Below the pieces are notes generated by a model, which ran no database searches, had not been told where the DNA came from, and saw nothing but the letters and a program-made list of their open reading frames with translations. From the NCBI GenBank assembly GCA_973895155.1, contig OZ316894.1, positions 7,130,001 to 7,194,000 on the forward strand: 64,000 nt of DNA. The letters run 5' to 3'. A program made the translations under genes and the position numbers. Each line of letters begins with the position of its first letter. The stretch's first letter is position 1. Of this stretch, positions 59,412 through 64,000 are shown piece by piece. The stretch is from Marsupella aquatica (Eukaryota; Marchantiophyta).

Positions 59412-62400
59412 CTAGGCATCACATAGCTCCCCACTTAATTGTGAAGCGTCCTCGCGAACAACTTCATCTTCGTCCATATAGTATTTCTTGAGGCGGTCAT
59501 AATGGATGCGAACTGGATACACTTCTCCCGTAATGTTGGCCAATTGTACGGAGCCATTGGAGAACTTCATGGTTACTCTAAAGGGTCCTAACCAGCGAGT
59601 GTAAAGCTTCCCTGGAAACCTACTATACCTACTGTCATAAAGTAATACAAGATCACCAGTGTGAATACTAACTACTTTCAACTTTTTATCATACTGCTGC
59701 TTCATGATATTCTGTCTGTATTCTACTCTTTTGGCTGAAATCATTCTCGCCTCCTCTAAAGCTTCTAACCTATATTCTTGCTCCTTTAGGCTCTCCTCCG
59801 CTGAGGCTCTTTCCTCAATTGTAACTTGAAATGTCGGTATCTCAAGTTGCATGGGTACCAGGGCTTCTTGTCCAAAGGTTAAGAAGAAGGGTGTATGACC
59901 GGTAGTGGTTTTATGGGCTAAATTATAAGCAAAAACAGCAGCAAATAATTTATCATCCCAATCGAGTTTATTCTGAGCTACTGTCTTGTTTAATATCTTT
60001 CCTATAATTCTGTTTGCTCGTTCTGTCAACCCATTTGCCTTTGGATGGTAGGGAGTAGTAGGCCTATGTCTAACTAAATACTGCTCATTTAAACGACTAA
60101 TTATATCATTCAAAAAATGGGTTCCTCTATCACTAACTAATTCTAGGGGTGCACCATACCTGGTGAAGATCTGCTCATACATGAATCTAGCCGTAGTAAT
60201 TGAATCATCCTTCGTGGTCGGTCTGGCCTCTACCCATTTAGTTGCATAATCCGTAGCCAGGATTATATACTTGTTTCGTCGGGGGTAGGTCAGTGGTTTC
60301 AGAGGTCCGATGTAATCAATACCCCACTTATCGAATGGTGCCAGAGGTAGAATAGGGTGCAGTGGATGTCTGGTGGACGCCCTTGGTCCTCCCGCTCGTT
60401 GACAAGGATCGCATTGTTTGATAAACTGATAGACATCCTTGTGCAAGGTGGGCCACCAGTAACTGGCATTTAATATTTTTTTAGACGTGGTTACTGGGGC
60501 AAAATGTCCGCCGGCCTCCTCTCCATGCATGGCCCGTAGGACTCGCTTTACCTCTCCCTTTTCCAAACACCTTTGAATAGTGCCGCTGATTCCATACCTG
60601 TGTAGTACACCCTTAATGTACTGATACTGTCTGACCTTCCGCAAAAAGACTGCGGCTTGTTCTCGGCTTAACCCTGGCTGTAATTTGGAAGTGCTGAGAA
60701 AATGTAAAATCTCAGGGTACCATGTATCAGCTATTTCCACAACGAATAGTTCCTCGTCGGGGAATCGATCATCGATGCAATCCGTGGCAGGTTCACCTGT
60801 GATTCTTGAAAAGAAGTCGGCATTGGCGTGTAACTTTCCCGGCTTGATCCTCAGCTCATAGTCAAACTCCTGTAATAGCAAAATCCATCTTGCTACTATG
60901 CCTGTAAGGTCCGGCTTATTGACTAGGTACTTCAAACTTTCATGATCGGTATGAAAGATTACCTTGTACCCTAGTAAATAATGCCTAAACTTTTTACAGG
61001 AATAAATGACTCCTAATGCTTCCCTCTCTGTGGTGGAGTAGTTCCGTTCGGCATCGACAAGTTGACGGCTTGCAAAGTATATGGGATGGTCCCTTCCTTT
61101 CTCATCTAACTGACTTAGTACTGAGCCGATACAGAAGCCCGAGACATCTACAAAAACATGAAAATCTTTGTTCCAGTCCGGTGCTATCATGACTGGGGCC
61201 TCTACCAACATCTGCTTCAATTCTACCACCGCTGTGACTCGTTCGGGTGTGGGTTCGAAGTCTGCTCCTGCCTTGAGCATGTTGGTTAATGGTAAAGTTA
61301 GTTTGGCAAAATCCTTGATGAACCGGCGATAGTAACCAATGCATCCCAAGAAGGATCTTACATCCTTTATGTTCTTAGGTTGCACGATATCTAGCCATAC
61401 TGCTAGCTTACCTTTGTCAATCTCAATGCCCTTCCTTGATACCTTGTGACCTAGTAGCACCCCCTCGGTTATTCCAAAGAAACATTTATCTGGGTGTAAC
61501 TTGAGACCTACCTCTCTACATCTCATGAAGGTTTTCCTGAGGTATTTAGCATGTTTCGATGCCTTCCCGAATACTACAAAGTCATCAATGAAGATTTCCA
61601 TGAACTTTCTCAAGTAATCATGAAAAATGTTCACCATCAATCGTTGGAACATAGCTGGTGCGTTGCAGAGTCCAAACGGCATACGATTGAAGACATAGAT
61701 CCCCCATTCCGTGATGAAGGCCGTCTTGATTTGGTCTTCCTGCCGAATCCTGATTTGGTTATAACCAGAGTACCCATCCATGAATGAATATAGTTCATGA
61801 CTGGCTACCATGTCTAGTACCATATCAGTAAAGGGTAAGGGAAAATGGTCTTTTAACGTTGCTTCATTCAGTTTCCTATAATCCTGACAAACCCGGATCT
61901 TGGGTTTACCATCGGGTCCAGCTTTCTTGGGAACTATCACAATTGGAGACACCCAGTCTGAATGCAGGACTGGAGTGGTGAATCCATCTTCCACTAGTTT
62001 GTCGATTTCCGTTTTGACCAGCAGGGAATACTTCGGGTTCATCCTTCGAATTGGTTGTCTGAATGATTTGGCTCGTAACATGAGATCAATTCGATGTTCC
62101 CCCAATGTTGGATCTACTCCCTTTAGATCTTGGTGACTCCATGCAAACACATCCTGAAATTCAATCAGTAAGTCACTGATCTCTTTCTCAAGCTCAGGTG
62201 CTAGGTCTCTCCCTAAGTTTAGTTCCCTCCCTTCTCCTAAGTCGAGCTTCCGGTATTGCCGTGCTTGGATCATATTAATCTGCTTCTTCAAATTCGGGTC
62301 CAGCTCGGCTTCCAGTCTCTCCAGTCTCATACCTCCATAAATTGGAATCTCGGCTGTACTAGCCGAATCAGTTTCTCCCTTGGTGCCCATAGACTGTCCC

Positions 62401-62483
62401 CTTGCCGGCCTATTCGGTTTTGAATTGGTAGTAGGTTTTCCTTCCTGACTCGGCTCTGGATTCTCTCTGTGCATCTCATCCAC
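59412..62483 (-). CDS. Gypsy pol: reverse transcriptase, RNase H, integrase (1023 aa)
   Basis: One uninterrupted frame. Reverse transcriptase at about residues 165-370 has VCQDYRKLN (~194), FMDGYSGYNQI, MPFGLCNAPAMFQRLM and the catalytic box IFIDDF (~300, Phe-Ile for the usual Tyr-Val/Leu). RNase H (~440-555) has FVDVSG, STTEREALGV and HTDHESLKYL. Integrase has the zinc-binding H..H..C..C segment (~648-694, ending CDPCQRAGG), the DDE core with D in WGIDYIGPL, SDRG, and E in NGLTERANR (~718-820), and a C-terminal WLGPFRV/VHYDRLKKYY-type domain. It replicates the element through an RNA intermediate in cytoplasmic particles and integrates cDNA. Catalytic residues look intact. The frame continues upstream past a TAA (62541-62543) towards the protease, so the first Met is probably not the native start of a polyprotein. 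Confidence 0.93.
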   Translation of the reverse strand: MDEMHRENPEPSQEGKPTTNSKPNRPARGQSMGTKGETDSASTAEIPIYGGMRLERLEAELDPNLKKQINMIQARQYRKLDLGEGRELNLGRDLAPELEKEISDLLIEFQDVFAWSHQDLKGVDPTLGEHRIDLMLRAKSFRQPIRRMNPKYSLLVKTEIDKLVEDGFTTPVLHSDWVSPIVIVPKKAGPDGKPKIRVCQDYRKLNEATLKDHFPLPFTDMVLDMVASHELYSFMDGYSGYNQIRIRQEDQIKTAFITEWGIYVFNRMPFGLCNAPAMFQRLMVNIFHDYLRKFMEIFIDDFVVFGKASKHAKYLRKTFMRCREVGLKLHPDKCFFGITEGVLLGHKVSRKGIEIDKGKLAVWLDIVQPKNIKDVRSFLGCIGYYRRFIKDFAKLTLPLTNMLKAGADFEPTPERVTAVVELKQMLVEAPVMIAPDWNKDFHVFVDVSGFCIGSVLSQLDEKGRDHPIYFASRQLVDAERNYSTTEREALGVIYSCKKFRHYLLGYKVIFHTDHESLKYLVNKPDLTGIVARWILLLQEFDYELRIKPGKLHANADFFSRITGEPATDCIDDRFPDEELFVVEIADTWYPEILHFLSTSKLQPGLSREQAAVFLRKVRQYQYIKGVLHRYGISGTIQRCLEKGEVKRVLRAMHGEEAGGHFAPVTTSKKILNASYWWPTLHKDVYQFIKQCDPCQRAGGPRASTRHPLHPILPLAPFDKWGIDYIGPLKPLTYPRRNKYIILATDYATKWVEARPTTKDDSITTARFMYEQIFTRYGAPLELVSDRGTHFLNDIISRLNEQYLVRHRPTTPYHPKANGLTERANRIIGKILNKTVAQNKLDWDDKLFAAVFAYNLAHKTTTGHTPFFLTFGQEALVPMQLEIPTFQVTIEERASAEESLKEQEYRLEALEEARMISAKRVEYRQNIMKQQYDKKLKVVSIHTGDLVLLYDSRYSRFPGKLYTRWLGPFRVTMKFSNGSVQLANITGEVYPVRIHYDRLKKYYMDEDEVVREDASQLSGELCDA

Positions 62484-62584
62484 CTCTTCCTCCTGAGGGT
62501 CAGGCCGCTGTGCTCTCCCGGCTTCTAATAGGGCCTCAATTTATTCTGCCCTTGTAATCGGCTTGTATGCCGATCCCTTGGTAT

Positions 62585-64000
62585 TTAATTCCTTGCCGAT
62601 GATCGATGGCGTTGTGGACCCTGTCGGCTCTGCCACAACGCCTGCAGAAAATCCATTGTCCCTGCTACTGCTCCCCACTTAGCCGTTTCATCCAATTGGT
62701 CTACATCCTTTACTTCCTCCGGAATTCCAGCTAAAAAGGTGGATTCTATTGTAAAGCAGTCCTCGACCTCTTCGTCTTCTTCTTCCAAGTCACCTTTCAT
62801 TGGTTCTTGCCATAATCCGCTGGGGGGTACCTCTGGTCCAAAGACACTTTCTTCGGTTTGGTCAGCGAGGCATTCTAACCAACGTACTTCATCGGCTGAC
62901 TCCAGTCCACTGTCGTACCCATCTACTTCCCTTATGCTTTTCCTATGGTCATCCTTAGTGTCCCAGGATACCGTGATAGAGGGGGTCCCAAAAGTGAACT
63001 GCTTTTTACCCCAATCTTCTATTACCTTGGCTAGGTACAGCCATGGCCTGCCAATTAATAGCCGAAACGACGTAGGGTTTACCGGCTTCATTACTACATA
63101 GTTAATGCTAAAGAAGATACCTCCTATCTCTGTCTTAATGCCGGTTAACACCCCCGTGGGAATGACCTGATATCCATTGGCCATGTTCAATACTCTTCCA
63201 GTCATCTCCGGTGTTAGACCCCATCCTTTTGCTGTTGAATCAATCATGATACATACCCCGGATCCTCCGTCAATGGGTACCCGTAGTAATATTTCTCCTT
63301 GAATCATTAATGGTAAAGCTGGGGCTCCTTGATCTTCTTCTATCATCAGCACGTCGGATTTGGTTGCTACCTTGGGTAATCTCGGCTTGCCAAGAATAGC
63401 CTTCCTTAATTGTTTCCGGAAGTACGGGCTATTTTTCAATAGTTGACCAACTGTTGCCGAGACTCTAGACTCTAGCACATCTTTAGCCAGGTCATAGAGA
63501 ACAATCGGATTCTCCTCCGGTGGTGTTTCCTTTTGGGCTTCGGCCTATTTTGCCATGCTAGTCTCTACAGCTGTTGGATCCTCCGAAGCAAACAATGCTT
63601 TTGCTCGTTTCACATCCTTGGCTATGGCTTCGGTATTCTCCAGGGTTTCTAATTCTCTCAGTTGTTCCTTAACACTAGCCGTAACAGAGGGGTAGAACAA
63701 CTTAGGATGATCTCGATTGAAGTCGCTATCTTGTGAGGGATTGGGTTCACTGGTGGGCTCATGGCTTACCTATATTGCCGGAGCCCTCCCTTCTCTTTCC
63801 GTTGATGTTGACGAAGAGTCGATCTTTTCTTCCTGGACCTTCCCTTTATTTTTGGCCAGCCCATCCCACCTTTCCTTCCTTCTGGTAGATCGAGTAGAGA
63901 CCCGGTAGCAATCATGATTTAAATCCTCTTCTGAGAAGGTTGATAGGGCTTCGGCCTCATCATCAGATGGTACGAACTCTGCCTCGGCATCCTCTTGCCA
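62585..64000 (-). pseudogene. Gypsy gag C-terminus and aspartic protease (partial)
   Basis: The frame extends from the window edge with TAG at 63770-63772 and 63545-63547, then is open from 63544 to 62585. VPIDGGSGVCIMID followed by WGLTPEM...VLNMANGYQV and RLLIGRPWLYLAKV is a retroviral-type aspartic protease fold, with IDGGSG where D(T/S)G is usual. Near 62650 coding character shifts frame into the pol reading frame (AEPTGSTTPSIIGK), so gag-protease and pol are separated by one frameshift plus the TAA at 62541-62543. Upstream residues (FNRDHPKLFYPSVTASVKEQ) belong to the gag-protease linker. Confidence 0.8.

Larger units (their letters stand above)
54800..64000 (-). mobile_element. Ty3/gypsy LTR retrotransposon, 3' portion (runs off the window)
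   Basis: The minus-strand order is gag/protease (64000-62585), RT-RNase H-integrase (62483-59412), an additional ORF (59308-55716), then non-coding sequence with a probable LTR at the left edge. RT before integrase is the gypsy order. The extra downstream ORF with an Athila-like segment points to the Tat/Athila side of plant gypsy elements. The 5' LTR and most of gag are outside the window, so the target duplication cannot be checked. Confidence 0.88.

Overview
The window reads as nuclear DNA of a land plant. A few intron-bearing genes sit in a large mass of nested, decaying plant-type transposons: Ty1/copia, Ty3/gypsy, CACTA, and small terminal-inverted-repeat elements. A DUF3455 secreted-protein gene (a family I associate with mosses and liverworts rather than flowering plants) makes a bryophyte the best guess, but that is inference. 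I saw no rRNA, tRNA, CRISPR or bacterial operon structure.

Layout. 1-6,000: a three-exon minus-strand gene for a nuclear-type protein with two GRF and four CCHC zinc fingers, then intergenic DNA with diverged repeats and two SINE-like sequences. 6,022-25,624: a degenerate copia retrotransposon (minus strand, LTRs 6027-6289 and 25281-25619, 5-bp target duplication). Its gag gene is split by a 12.7-kb CACTA element (10526-23273, 3-bp duplication). The CACTA element has no visible transposase, carries a ~575-bp tandem array, and is itself hit by a 693-bp element (19089-19781, 8-bp duplication). 25,625-36,500: intergenic DNA, a 47-bp minisatellite, an unrecognised minus-strand gene (26897-28523) and the two-exon DUF3455 gene (35345-35951). 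36,500-47,650: mostly repeats, including a ~237-bp satellite array at 41.8-43.6 kb.

47,650-52,700 is the most unusual region. A broken minus-strand gene whose C-terminal part has an amino-methyltransferase-like NIPYGF motif lies beside a broken plus-strand gene of unknown family. Three short TIR elements with perfect 8-bp target duplications sit inside these two reading frames, and removing each element restores the frame. Two of the three belong to one family, and a fragment of the same family's end closes off the methyltransferase-like gene.

52,700-54,800: non-coding DNA, then a decayed charged-protein ORF that the next element interrupts. 54,800-64,000: the 3' two-thirds of a minus-strand Ty3/gypsy element (gag/protease, an intact 1023-aa RT-RNaseH-integrase ORF, an extra Athila-like/coiled-coil ORF, and a probable LTR). 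It runs off the right edge.

Several pseudogenes here are broken mainly by stops that fit C-to-T change at CAG, CAA or CGA codons, as expected for methylated and silenced repeats.
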